Origin: Tetmemena sp. SeJ-2015
Lineage: Eukaryota; Ciliophora; Spirotrichea; Sporadotrichida; Oxytrichidae
Length of the DNA stretch: 64,000 nucleotides
Assembly: GCA_027382625.1 (NCBI GenBank)
Contig: JAJKFJ010020810.1
Location: forward strand, 1-64,000
Direction of reading: 5' to 3'
Shown: positions 11,898-23,423 of the stretch, piece after piece
Layout: each line of letters begins with the position of its first letter
How positions within the stretch are numbered: the first letter of the stretch is position 1
The notes under the pieces: generated by a model
Databases searched by the model: none
Seen by the model: the letters and a program-made list of their open reading frames with translations, nothing else
Told to the model about the DNA's origin: nothing
Program-made: the position numbers and the translations under genes

Positions 11898-14687
11898 ATG
11901 GAATTTGAAATTCTGAACGAGATCATGACTGGCACAGTTGCCTCGCTCTTCACCATCAACAGGAGCTCTCATCTCAAGTTCTTCAAGAACTCTTCTCAGC
12001 TCAATGAGTCTAAGATTGACATCCCCATGGGAAGGGGCTCCACTTCCAATCTTCTAAATGACCAGCTCTTTGGTGCAATCGCCGGCCAAGGTCCCTCAAA
12101 TTAGATGGGAGGCGGTATGACTAGTGGCATAAATTAAGGAGAGTGGGTAAACAACCAGGGCAAGAAGTTCTTGGAGGATTCCAAGGAAAGACTTCAGATA
12201 GACACTAAGCAGTACTTGTTTAGAGGGCAGCCACTTCAGTAGTTGAACTATGATGAGCTCAACAGAGTAAAGCGCAATGTGAAGGGAGAGTTGAAAAAGT
12301 ATGATCAGCTCTTCATCTCTATCTTTTGCAGACAGCCTGCAAAAACCGATAAAGAACCACTCAGACCCCTCTACATGTATTACAAAAAACTAAAGCAGCT
12401 CATTCAAAGTGGAGCCAACAGAATGAGAAATGGAGCTTCTATCCAACCTCAAACTAATTCTCAGCCTACCTCTGCTCAGACAAGTCTTGATAGGGGTGGC
12501 TTCAATGTCTCATCAAATAAATCGAACTTTTAAAATGCGTTTGTAAAGTTTTAGATAATGGTTTAGTATATAGCCACAAGAACAAAATTTGAACAATCAA
12601 AGATTGAATTAGAATGTCAATTAAGTGCAGACTAATGGTTCTGCAGCTTCAAGAGCTTAATCTGCTGGAAGTAATTTAAACTCCATGCATTTAAAATTAC
12701 AAGGATGAATGGATTTATTTAAATAACTATGATTATTTAAATGTTTTAACTCAGAAATATGATTAATTATTTTATATAAATCTTTTTATATGGTATCTAT
12801 TTTATAGAGTCTGACTTTACTCCTAACAATATTTTATCAAATAGTATAGTTTCAAGTATGATTTAATATTTTAGTATTCGACTTCTAGTGTGAAGTATCA
12901 TGGTAAATTACTATAATCCTTATTTAAATTATCAGGTAATTTGAGCAATTTCTAAACTTAAAATATATTTCTTTATTTAATGTTTAATCTATCATATAAT
13001 TCTATTAACAATAAATTAATTTAAATTTGCAAATCGATCTATTGAAATACTTTTATAGAGGTTTGAATCAGTCTAAGACTTCCTTTATCTCAAACCAAAC
13101 TGCGGGAAGCAACTATGGAGCTGTGGGATAACTTGAAATGAATCAGATGGGTGCGCAGAGGATCGGAAGTGCTGGCCAACCTTAGTACTAGCAGCAAAAT
13201 ATTCACTAAACACAGGGGCAGAGCAACAACCTCACACTCCAAGATTTAGTTGGCGGCTTAGGCTCTAATCCTCAGCAATAGATCAACAACTACAAGAAAT
13301 AGGCGACAACGCAGGTCCTTCTTCCACTGCTGCCAACATCTTGCAGTAGAATAATACCAAATATAACCAGTAGGTCCAACAGTAGAATATCAAGGGTAAC
13401 ACTTCAGCAGCTGATGCCTAGAATAAGTTAGGCCAAAGGAAGAATTCTACAGGAAATACCACTTCTCATTCAGCTCAGAACTCTATTGGCTAGATGGAGA
13501 AAGACCCTCAGGGCAGACTCATGGGAGTCAGAGGAAGCGTTGAACTCAAAAGCATTATAGCTAAAACTATGATGAGTATTTTGAACTTACATAAATCAAG
13601 TTTAACTCAGTTGGGGACTTGCAAATAACAACTAAGCTAATGGAAGCGCAGGAACTTTCATGTATCAACAGAGTAAGCATCAGCCTATCAACTCAAAGGC
13701 TTAGTCTCAAAAGTTCACTGACAATAACATTGTACAAGGTAATCAGCCTCAGCCTTAAGTGCATCACAGCAGCAACTAGCTCCAATAGTAGTAGCAATAG
13801 TAATATCCAAACAGCAAGGGTGGCAATCTTGACTAGGGTATGAATGGAGTGAGACGCAGCGCTTAAGCTCAAACTATCGGTTCTCTTCTAGACAACAACT
13901 TCATGGATTAACAACAATACTAGCAATAGTAGCATGTGTCTGCTCAACAAGAGGCTAGTAGCAAACTAGCAAGAGTACTCAGCAGATGAGCTTCAAGTAA
14001 GTAGCAAATGGCATGTAGCAACAGTATCCCAATATGCAATAAGTTGATCCAAGATTGCAATAATAGCAGTAGTTCATGATGCAATAGCAGCAACCCCAGC
14101 AATAGATTAACTTCTATCATCAGCACTAGTAGCAGCCCGATAACAGCAGAAAGGAAAACATCAATTCTTAAAATCCCTACTCAACTTATGAGGAACAGAA
14201 AGCTATTGGCATGCAACAAATGTATGCTGGTGCAGGTATCGCTGGTTCTCAGAAGACTGGGGCAACCACTGGCATCAGCGGAGGAATGGCTATAAATCAG
14301 CAAAAACGGCCTTAGTCTGCATCTAATGCAAGTTCTTAGCAGCAATAGTAACTGCTTTAACAGCAATAGATGTAGCAATAGCAGCAATTGAAGATGAGAC
14401 AGCAGCAGTAGTAGATATAAGAATTGAGTGTGCAGGTTGAGGAATTTAAGAAGGAGAGAGCTTTATTGAGAACTACCCTGGATACCTTTAGAAGAGATTT
14501 TGAAAAGACTAATGCCCGCAAGATCAAGTTTAAGAAAGATATCAAAGCTGTTGAGGGAGAATTCAAGCGCTACAAAGACCTGAAAGAGGATATTCAAAAG
14601 TTGGAGAAGTAATTGATTTCAATGACTGGTAACACTCAAGTAGCTCAACAAGTTAATGTGGGTTTGGTTGGTGGACTCAGATAATGA
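11898..14687 (+). CDS. FAM13-like protein, Gln-rich middle
   Basis: Starts MEFEILNEIM. Around residues 120-170 is a block (VKRNVKGELKKYDQLF, then KEPLRPLYMYYKKLKQL) that resembles the conserved C-terminal domain of FAM13 proteins. A 31-base GT-AG intron at 12543-12573 joins NAF to PQEQNLNNQ in frame. From about 12706 to 13065 the sequence is AT-rich and non-coding, with frames resuming at RGLNQSKTSF, so a larger IES or intron lies there. The middle is dominated by Gln (mostly TAG), Asn and Ser. The C-terminal 80 residues form a charged coiled coil (ALLRTTLDTFRRDFEKTN) ending at TGA 14685-14687. Further one-base or short-insert frame changes occur near 13300, 13600 and 13960. The function is unknown. 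Confidence 0.7.
12706..13065 (+). other. AT-rich interruption of the FAM13-like gene (approximate)
   Basis: No frame is maintained here and base composition drops to intergenic AT levels, while clear coding sequence of the same character lies on both sides. Probably an IES; the exact pointer was not found by eye. Confidence 0.45.
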
Positions 14688-15153
14688 AGAGCCAATAATG
14701 CTATTATTTTACTCATAGGAAGTGTTTAATGATTTTAAAATGTGGATAAAGAATATGCATAAAAAACTTCGAAATGTATTTAAATTCTTTTCTTTTATTA
14801 AGTTTATCGTATATTTCTCTCAATATAATGGTCTTTTAAGATTTAATAACAAAATTATTTGCTACATTTTTATATTTTAAAATGTTTTTAAATGATTTAA
14901 AAATGTTTTAAAAATAATTAGAGATTGCTTAAATAAAGCTCTCTGAAAAAAATAATCTTATTAAATTTTACTCTGAAATGAAAGTGATTGCTTCCTTATT
15001 AAATTATAAATAAAATTTAATGTATATTTGTGAGGAATAAGTTATTGAATTGCTTTATTTTTTGTGTTTAATGTGTTTTATATTTTTTAATTTGATTGAT
15101 TGCACTCTGTTCTTTCATAATTTTCTTTAAAATTATAAATATAAATTTTGAAA

Positions 15154-18100
15154 ATGATAAAACAAATCGTAAGTCGCCTCAATCTTTTCCAGATATTCAT
15201 GATCTGTGTATCTTGAGCATTTCTTATTTGCTATCTTTGTTGTTATATCTTTATTCATCTTTTTAGAAAATTTGTCCCTCTGGAGTTTAAATTTGGAAAC
15301 CTCAAATCTTGGCTTCGTCCTCTACTCATTTCGCTTTTGCATCAACGTTGGCCATTTACTTGTACGACATTCAGACTTTCCAACTGCAAAAGGTTTTCAC
15401 GCATGCTGACTAGAACATATCAGCTATTGAGATTGACCCAAGTTAAAGTGGTCGCTATCTAGCACAAGCCACAATAGACAAGAAACTAATCATATGGGAG
15501 ATCGACAGCGAGAATGTGAAGTTTAATGTCACACTTAATAGCGCAGTGTACCATATTGAGTGGAACAAGGCCACCCACAATCAACTCATTCTCTTGCTTT
15601 AGAAATTAAAGCATTTATTTTAGAATGGAGATATCAAGTTAGCTGACTTGACGAACAAGGCAATTACCACTATTGAAGTGCTACAAAAAGATAAGCCTAT
15701 AGTTGTCAGATGGAATTCCAAAAGGGACAACATAGCTGCGATTGGATATGCCTCTGGACACGTCTCATTTATTAAGATAATCTAAGTAATTTAATTTGTG
15801 GATGTTTAGACCCTCCAAACTCTGAGTATTATGCTTAATGTTGATGATATCAATGGAGATCCTTCGTCTGGAGTAATTGACCTAGCTTGGGATCCGAATG
15901 AAATAAACTAAGAATTCAAGCTTCAACAAAAAAGGTAGGAACTTTGAGACTCTGGAATGTGGCTCACAAAGAACCCAAAGCAGTTGTAAAGGTAGGCTCT
16001 AATTTAGTATTTAAAGAGTCAATTAATATTTTTGGATGAATGGAATCCGAATGAAGATCATCTACTTGTGGCATATGCTGATGGATCGATGGCGATGATA
16101 GACTTTAATGGGTTTGATCCCAAAGCTACAACTATGAGAACAGCTTTACAAAAATATTTGATAATATTAAATTGCAGCTTATGAGAAACAGCCAGTGGGA
16201 GTTAACTAAATATGCTGGAGAGACGACAAGAGTGGAGATTTCATCACTTCAACAACAATAAATAAAGATAATCGAGTAGAGTAGGTAGGCTCTACAGGTG
16301 TCCATTGCATGAGGAAGCTAAAAAACGATTCTAAGCGTTTGCTTATTGCATTTATGAACGGAGCAGTTTAAATCTTCAACCTTTAAAAGAGGCGAATTGA
16401 ATTTCAAACTGAAGCAGGCCATGCTGAAACGGTCTTTGATTTAGAATTCTGTCCTAGTGATAGAGGCATAAAAATATACATATAAACACTTTTGCTTCTT
16501 GCTCTTATGATGGAACTGTGAGGATCTGGGATGCAAACAATGGAGCAAAGTTAGTGCAAATCAATGACACTCTTAGAAATTCACCTCTTTCAAAAGAAGC
16601 CAAGCATATTATCTATTCCATTTCTTGGCACCCAAAGGAATCTAAAATTGCTCTAGTTGGAGCACTCGGGTATCTTATGATTTATGATGCTCTCAAAAAC
16701 AAATTTATTTCTCTTTGGTTATTTTTTAACTTCTGAGTTTCATATAGCCAAATGATGTGCAGCAGGCTTCTTTTAAAGTAGATTGGAATCATTTAGACCC
16801 TTAGCTTCTCTTAATGGGAAGTGCCTCTGGGCATACACATGTGATAAATGTCAACAACTACAAGGAAACAATAGCAATTCAATCTAGTATAGACCACAAG
16901 CAACCTGTATTTGGAGTTTGTTGGGACCCTTTCAATCCAAGCTTATATGCTGTTGCACTTGATAATGGGATGGTTCATATTTGTGGAGATAAAGGAGCTG
17001 GAATTATTTTAATTAAGATAGTTCTATAGGGTCATTCAAAGAAAGTATTTAACGTAGTTTACAGCAATCAAATACAGAATATTCTAGCCTCTGGTTCAGA
17101 TGATGAGTCTATCGTAATTTGGGACGTTAGTTAGTAGTCCCCTCTGAAGGTTCTAAATGGACATAAGTCAAAGGTTAGAGCAATATCTTTCAATCCTGAG
17201 TTGCCTTGGATGCTTGTCTCTGGAGCATGGGATGCTACTATCAAGCTATGGGACATTCGAAGTGGTTAGTGCATCCATACGATTGCAGATCACTAGGCAG
17301 ATGTTTACGGAATAACTTTCCACCCTGAAAGACCATTCGTCTTTGTTTCAAGTTCAAGAGACACTACTATAAGATTTTTCACTCTAGATGCATTAGTCAC
17401 AACTCTAAGGAATCAGCTAATGATTAGTCCTTAATCCATAACTTTCTATAACGATCCTAATGTTGCATTCAAAACTAAGAATGAATACAAACTTTCCAGT
17501 GAGGTCAGCCAAAAGCTCATTTAGAGGGCTAAAGCAAGAGAGTACGTTAATCCTATTGCCTAACAAAAAACTCTCTACACCTTCCTCAATATAAATGAGG
17601 GGCAGGAGGAAATTTTCAATATACTTGATCTCACCACCAACGTGGATTTATTACAGCATTTAAATTATTTCCATCCTCATCCAAAACTCCATGACTTGAA
17701 GGTGCATCCATGCGCTTAAATAGCTAAAGTATTCCATGAAAGAGCTATAAAACTAAAGCAAGCATCAGGCATGCAAATGTACAATACTTAGTTTGCAAAG
17801 AAAGAGGATAGACTTTAAGAGGCGGCCAAATTATTCTTAAGAAGCGGAAGATTTAAAGAGTACTGCGAGACTCTTATGGAGATGGGACAATTTGACAAAG
17901 CATTAGGTTTTGCTCCTGCAGTTGGAATTATTTATTATTATGAATAGAGTATTGGCAAGAGCTAGCTGAGAGAAAAGCGATTATCTTAAGATAACAAAAG
18001 CACGAGGATGCTGCTATCGCTTCTATCATTTGTAATAAGTGTGATGACGCGATTGAAATCTTTGCAGAGAATATAATTTTTTGAATGAGGAGTTTGAAGA

Positions 18101-19572
18101 TGGTAAATTAGTTAAAGCCCTCCAACTAACAGGAGTATTCAAATCTGTTCTTGACTCAATCAAGTCTAAATCTCAATATTAGAATGCCAACACTGATCTT
18201 CAGGATGTCATCGAAAAACTAAGATCAAAACCACTATTCCAAATTGATAAGCAGCTATACTCTTTTAACTTAATCAGCACTTATGATTTAAGATAAAGGT
18301 TTAGCTGAATTTGTGAAGGACCAGAGTGAGATTTTCTTTTTCTAAGGCAAACCTCTTCTAGCAGCAGCTTCTCATCTATCGATTCAAGATTATAAGCAAG
18401 GAATTTAAATGTTGTTGAGAAATAATGAGCTCTTCCTAGCTCATTTTGTTGCCAGACACTATTATCCTTAAGCGGAGACTGAGTGTGCTCTGCTTTTGGC
18501 AGAACGAGCAGAGAGATTTTTCCAGAAGGATTAAATTAAATTTTAGTTAATAGATATCTGCCTAGATCTACTTTAGTAGAAAGACCCAAGATTCGAACGT
18601 TAAATCATGCTTGCAAAGAGAAGACTCTAAAATGCAGGTCTTTTAAAAGAACCCGAACTAGATGCTAGTAATTCAGGGGCTTTTAGTCAGAAGGGAGATG
18701 ATTGCTTGCAAAATGGAAATCTTACTGAAGCCATCTTTAACTATGTTATGGGAAATTCACTTGAATAGGCTTCCTAAGTTCTGGTGAAACAATGCTAAGA
18801 AGCTTTAGAAAGTAATCAAGTTGAAAGTCTTCAAAACATGCTTTCTGCGATAGATATTTTCCAAAGCAATGCGATTTCTAAGGCATCTTAAGTGTTAATT
18901 GAATTAATTTTTAATTTTTCAATAATGAAGAGTGTAAGATAAAGGAAAAATAATAATTCTTATAGCTTGAGAGACAAAGCGCTTTACTACTGTAGTTATG
19001 TTGGACTATTTAAGTCCATCTACTTTGGAATGTATGATATCCTCATAATGTTTGTGAGTCAATTGCAAGAATTATCTGCACGGGCTGGTTGCCCTGCTTC
19101 TGAACTGAGCTTTATCAAATCTATTGAGCAATCAATCTCATTTAGAGTGCAAGCAAAGTAACAGCAACTTTCCTTAAAGAGCCAGTTAAGAGAACCCTTA
19201 ACTAAAATTACCATTGATTTCGGGGGAGATAAGAAGCTTGAACAGAGATATGCTGCTTTGATGGAGGCTATCCACAATCATCAGCAAACCAGTAAGTTAA
19301 ATTTATCTAATGTATTTAGAAAGCGAAATTTTTAACTAGCCAGGCATTTACTTATACTAAGCAAGCGGCTAAAATCTTTAAGGTAGCAAAATATCGACAT
19401 TTACGAACTCAATCATTAAGGTAAAAATTAATTATCTTATGAAATTAAATAGGGAGCTCCCTACACTTTCGAAGATGGCAAGACAATCGCATCACAAGAA
19501 GAAACTTTAGAATGGGCTGCTTGCAATAGATTCTCTCCACTAAATAATGGTTTCAGAATCAACCCTTATTGA
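15154..19572 (+). CDS. WDR17: WDR17 orthologue (WD40 protein with alpha-solenoid C-terminus)
   Basis: WD40 repeats fill the first half (for example FASCSYDGTVRIWD after IES removal, LASGSDDESIVIWD, LVSGAWDATIKLWD). The second half matches the solenoid of WDR17: LFLRSGRFKEYCETLMEMGQ, then YWQELAERK. The last residues, WAACNRFSPLNNGFRINPY before TGA 19570-19572, correspond to the conserved WDR17 terminus. A 24-base intron (15786-15809) and at least five short inserts with 4-7 base direct repeats must be removed, plus one or two single-base shifts. The ATG at 15154-15156 is followed by an intron-like stretch, so the first exon is tentative. WDR17 function is poorly known; its architecture is like trafficking coat scaffolds (inference). 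Confidence 0.88.
15605..15618 (+). other. IES, pointer TTTAGAA
   Basis: TTTAGAA at 15598-15604 and 15619-15625. The 21-base excision keeps frame and removes seven residues that break the WD repeat (LILLLQNGDIKL after joining). Confidence 0.65.
15992..16011 (+). other. IES with pointer TAAAG, or a 25-base intron
   Basis: TAAAG at 15987-15991 and 16012-16016. The same product arises by splicing GT...AG at 15992-16016. Joining gives VVKSQLIFLDEWNP in frame. The two explanations cannot be separated from sequence alone. Confidence 0.7.
16147..16174 (+). other. IES, pointer CAGCTT
   Basis: CAGCTT at 16141-16146 and 16175-16180. Excision joins MRTAYEKQPVGVNQICW in frame and removes a TGA. Confidence 0.85.
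16473..16481 (+). other. Very short IES, pointer ATAAA
   Basis: ATAAA at 16468-16472 and 16482-16486, interior nine bases. Excision gives GINTFASCSYDGTVRIWD, a textbook WD repeat end. Confidence 0.75.
17929..17941 (+). other. IES, pointer GAAT
   Basis: GAAT at 17925-17928 and 17942-17945. Excision gives APAVGIEYWQELAERK, matching the WDR17 family at this place. Confidence 0.75.
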
Positions 19573-19666
19573 TCAAGCCCCAGTTCTCTAAGTTTATTTA
19601 ATTACTCATATCTTAAATCAGGAATTCTAGCATAAGAAGCAATAAATATTCCAACTACGATAAAAT

Positions 19667-20780
19667 TCAATAAGGACATTTTAAGTTTTACGCTTCTCTT
19701 TTGTCGAACCAGTCCTTAAATTCATTATTCCTGAAGCTTTTGTAGTAGTTGCTGATATTAGGAAAATTCTTTGGAGAAGAGAGTTTTATCTCTAGTAGTA
19801 TTAGTTATTCTAATTCAAGAAAAGAGTGTACCCAAGAGCCACAGTATCAAAATCAGCAATTGTTAGTCTATTCCCGACTAGATATAAATATTATTATCAG
19901 CTTTAAAGCTATTGATATCTTTAATTAGGAGGCCGATCCTTTAGTCTGGCTTCTAGAGCCATGAAGTAGTGGCTCAGGTGCACATAAATGTAGATATTCA
20001 ACATCTGATCAATTTTTGATTTGTCTTTTTCGCTTTCAACCCACCATGCCTGGTCTATTAAGTCAGAGTTGGCATTCAAAATGCTATCAATTAGGTAGCT
20101 CTCGAATATTTCTAGCTCAGTCAAGCGGATAGGATATCTCTCAGAAGATACTAAAGATGCTTCTTTATCTTTCCTGAGTTGAGACTCTTGAACTATTAAT
20201 TTAAAAAGACATTTATAAACTTTACCTTCTTCCTCAAATCTTTTCTCCTCTTCAGTTTTAAGTTCATAAACGTCTCCTTCTTCAGCTTGATTGATGCTTT
20301 GTCTTTTTATTGCTGTGTTCTTCATATCAGGGGGTGATGGATAAAGACCAAAGATTCTGCCGATAAGCCTTTGTAAACTCTAATTCTAAGGATAGCACTT
20401 TCCATCTAGAAGTTGAAGAACAGGCACCTACCCAAATTCGAGAAAAACTTTCTCTGATTCAAGAATCTGCTATCTGCTTGCTATGTCTTGGGCTTTAGCT
20501 TTCATATTTTCCATGGACTTGTAAAGAACAGGTTAAGGCTAATCCTCCTTCAAATATTCTTTTATGTAATTCAATTCTCTAGTAACTCTTTCGATGAGCT
20601 AGGATTCAGGTTAATCAAGGGCTTATCTGTAGTTTCTTTTCTATTGAGCAATCTTATAGACTTCTTCTTGAGTCTATTAAACTCTTGGAAGCTTAGTCGG
20701 CAGTCATAAAATGGAATCTTCAAATAATCTAGCATCATTCTCAAAGGCTCTCCCCTTCCAAAAGTGTCGAAGTAAAACAA
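19667..20780 (-). CDS. Glutathione S-transferase (sigma-like) with long N-domain insertion
   Basis: Starts MFYFDTFGRGEPLRMMLDYL, the thioredoxin-fold N-domain of sigma-type GSTs with the early Tyr. The expected glutathione-site strand appears later as FGQVPVLQLLDGK, followed by RLIGRIFGLYP. Between these lie about 80 extra, charged, helix-like residues, unusual for the family. A one-base frame change near 20685 separates SFQEF from the insertion. One IES (19886-19913) splits the C-domain: after its removal the helix-6 motif reads YLVGNRLTIADFD. The C-terminus (ISNYYKSF, FKDWFDKREA) follows after another small frame change and ends at TGA 19667-19669. The likely role is conjugation of electrophiles to glutathione; a peroxidase gene follows on the same strand. 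Confidence 0.82.
19886..19913 (-). other. IES, pointer GATAT
   Basis: GATAT at 19881-19885 and 19914-19918. Excision joins RPPNQR to YLVGNRLTIADF in frame on the minus strand and removes a TGA inside a conserved GST motif. Confidence 0.88.
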
Positions 20781-21136
20781 GGTAGCTACTTTTGATAAAG
20801 GCCCTTACTCATTTTGAATCTGTGAAATTTTGAAATATTCTTCTTAAGACAAGTCTTCAGTCTTTTGAAGAGCAATTGGTATGAATAGATTCTAGCCAGA
20901 TAATTTAAAATCCTAAAGCATTTTTTAATTTATCAATGATTGATTTAGTGATTTTACATTGAGAAAATGAATCTTATGAAATTATTAAATTTATCTATGA
21001 GTTTCTGTTTATATCAATGAGTATGCAACTCTTATTAATCATCTCCTTCACATTTATTTTGGTTGCCTATGCTTATATCTATAGAACTTTCTTCTCTCTC
21101 TATTTTCCAATATTTCTTTTCGTTTATTAGCCGGAA

Positions 21137-22391
21137 TCATAAAATCCCATTCATGATCATCAAGTTAGCGTTATTTGTGCAATTCTCTCCTTCGTCTTTG
21201 AATTATAGCCTCAGAACTCTCTTCAACCTCCTCTTCTTCTTTTGCTTATTCCCTACTGGCTTATCCCTTCTTTTCTTCTTCTTTTAATTCTCTTCATTTT
21301 CTTGCGATGATTCACTCTCCTTTTCTTCTTCTTCTTGGTCTTAGTCATTATCTTCTGAAAATTCACTATCTTAGTCGTCTTCTTCGTCGTAATATTCCTC
21401 AGATGAATCACTCTCTTCCTCAGGAGGATGGCGAACATTAGATCTCCTCCCAGATCTATTACTCGTTTTCTTTTCTTCTACAGCTGCAGCTTTCTTTTGA
21501 GTCTATACAGTTGGCTTCACAACTTAAATATAAACTTTGCTAGGTTAGTTTTTGGGCATAGCTCTCGGAGGCTGACTGGGCGTGTCACTCCTCTTAGCTC
21601 TTGGGTTGGAGCCTTAGTCGCATTATTTGTGGGTGGTGCTCTCGTTGTTGATCTTCCTCTTGCAGAAGAATTGAATGCAAGCTGCTTTGCGATTCAATGC
21701 TGCTTATGCCCTTGTTAAAGTTTTTGCTGTTTCTTTAATTCTCTTGGTATTTTTTCTTCTTCTTCTCCTCTTCTTCAGAACTTTCACTTGTCTCATTGTA
21801 TTTGATTCCATCTTCTTTATATTCTCTTAGTAGATTTCGGATGGCATCTTCAAAATCAAGGGGCTTTCTTGATTTTGCATCTGCAAAGTCGATTACATTC
21901 CCATCACGATCCAATAAGAATTTACCAAAATTCCATGGAATTTTGCTAATAGAAGCAAACTTAAATTAAGATAGAGAGATACTTCTTAAGGTGGACATAG
22001 ACATTATGAACAGTTAGAGGCCCGTTTCCAGGAACAGGAGAGCTATTTACGAGAACCTTCTCCATCATAGGGAATTTCACGTCATATTTTTCACAAACAA
22101 ACTTGTAAATCTCAGCATTAGACTTAGGTTCCTGCCCTCCGAATTAGTTGCAGGGGAAGGCTATGATCTCAAATCCCTTTTTATTATACTTGCATAAATA
22201 AAAAAACAACAATTGCTGTAGAGTTGAGTCAGTTAGGTATAGTGCTTGGAAGTGTGACCACATTTGGAAGCAACATTCACAATCATAGTAACTAGAGGGG
22301 GTTTATCTCCGAATATGTCTATTAGTTTGTCATACTTCTTTCCATGGATTGAAGTAACTGGGATGTCCCAGAGGTGTCCTGTCTTTGACAT
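21137..22391 (-). CDS. Glutathione peroxidase (Cys type) with charged C-terminal extension
   Basis: Peroxidase fold in order: VNVASKCGHTSKHYTQL with peroxidatic Cys, then FEIIAFPCNQFGGQEP, then WNFGKFLLDRDGNVID. This is a cysteine, not selenocysteine, enzyme, like thioredoxin-dependent GPx of protists. One IES (22194-22212) is mapped. A small frame change near 22000 must be corrected before KIPWNFGKF. After the catalytic domain the frame runs about 230 residues more: Lys/Glu-rich, then Arg/Ser/Pro-rich, then strongly acidic (EEESDSSEE, DDQDSEFSEDND) and again basic. Such a tail is not usual for the family; it could be nuclear or chromatin-directed, which is speculation, or the tail could belong partly to a neighbouring gene. 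Confidence 0.85.
22194..22212 (-). other. IES, pointer TTGC
   Basis: TTGC at 22190-22193 and 22213-22216. Excision joins QLYS to KYNKKGFEIIAF in frame on the minus strand, restoring the family sequence. Confidence 0.88.
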
Positions 22392-22662
22392 GTTAAGATT
22401 GATGCGTTGTTCAATTCAAGTTTTATTTTTGAAATTCAAATTCATAAACTATCAACCTAACCGCATCACTCCATATTCACGGAAGAAGGCAAAGTAAAAC
22501 TACTTAATTTACTTCAAGGTTCAAACATATACTTTACCTAAAAACAATAAATAAACTATTGGCATATACTGATGTTGATAGGGGTACTCTGATAATCATT
22601 TGTAAGCATTTGAGTAAGTTTTTGGGAAGTGATTAGCTAAAGCGTCATCACTAGCTCTGAAT

Positions 22663-23265
22663 TCAGTGCATTTCATTGCCTCTGGTGGTGTGGCCATCAT
22701 GGTGGTGGTGATCCTTATTCTTGTCCTCATCTCTCATCTCAGCTTCGACCTCCTCTCTAGAAACGGAGGCGCAGAAAGATTTGCAGTGGAAGTAGATAGT
22801 GATGAACAGGAAGAAGAAGTAGACGATGATGTTCACAAGCAACCACCAGTACTTTAGAGGATGATCTGCTTCGCAAGCGCCTGAGGTATAGAAAACACTT
22901 TGCATGTAAACTAGAACTGCCACTTCGTACAAGAAGAAACCAAGAATGCAAATGCATCCGCAGCAAATACGGTCGAGGCCAGTCATGGAACAGACTTGCT
23001 CAATGATATTGGTTGCGTGCATACCCAGCACCAAGTATAGAGTAGTTCTTAGTTGATAACCTTCGCACACAGCTGGTTCCTTTTACAGAATAACCAAAGT
23101 TCCAATCACTAGTCCAACTGTCACAAGAGTATACAATAAATTATAACCAAGAGTGGAGATGAGGTTGACGTAGCAGAGAGATTGCTTATTCTTCTCTCTC
23201 ATCTCAAGCTGTCTGAGCTTGAACTTCTCTTGATATCTTTTCATAGCGGTGTCTTTGTCTGCCAT
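22663..23265 (-). CDS. Small multi-pass membrane protein with His-rich tail
   Basis: Single uninterrupted frame of 200 residues. After a charged coiled N-terminus (DTAMKRYQEKFKLRQLEM) there are about four hydrophobic helices: LLYTLVTVGLVIGTLVIL, a segment around LYLVLGMHATNI, ICCGCICILGFFLYEVAVLV, and LLVNIIVYFFFLFITIYF. The C-terminus is acidic then His-rich (KNKDHHHHDGHTTRGNEMH). Family not recognised. No IES; one TAA-coded Gln. Lies between the GPx and the next divergent gene. Confidence 0.8.
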
Positions 23266-23423
23266 TTCGTGAGTGCTTTTCTAATAATTATACAGCTAAT
23301 TATTCAACGCACTTATTTCTGACGATCTCACTAATTTATAAACAGACTTTAATTATCGATTAATTATTGACTTGCATTTTAAACTTAACTTTTTAATTTA
23401 ACAATTCATTATATTTAAAAGTA

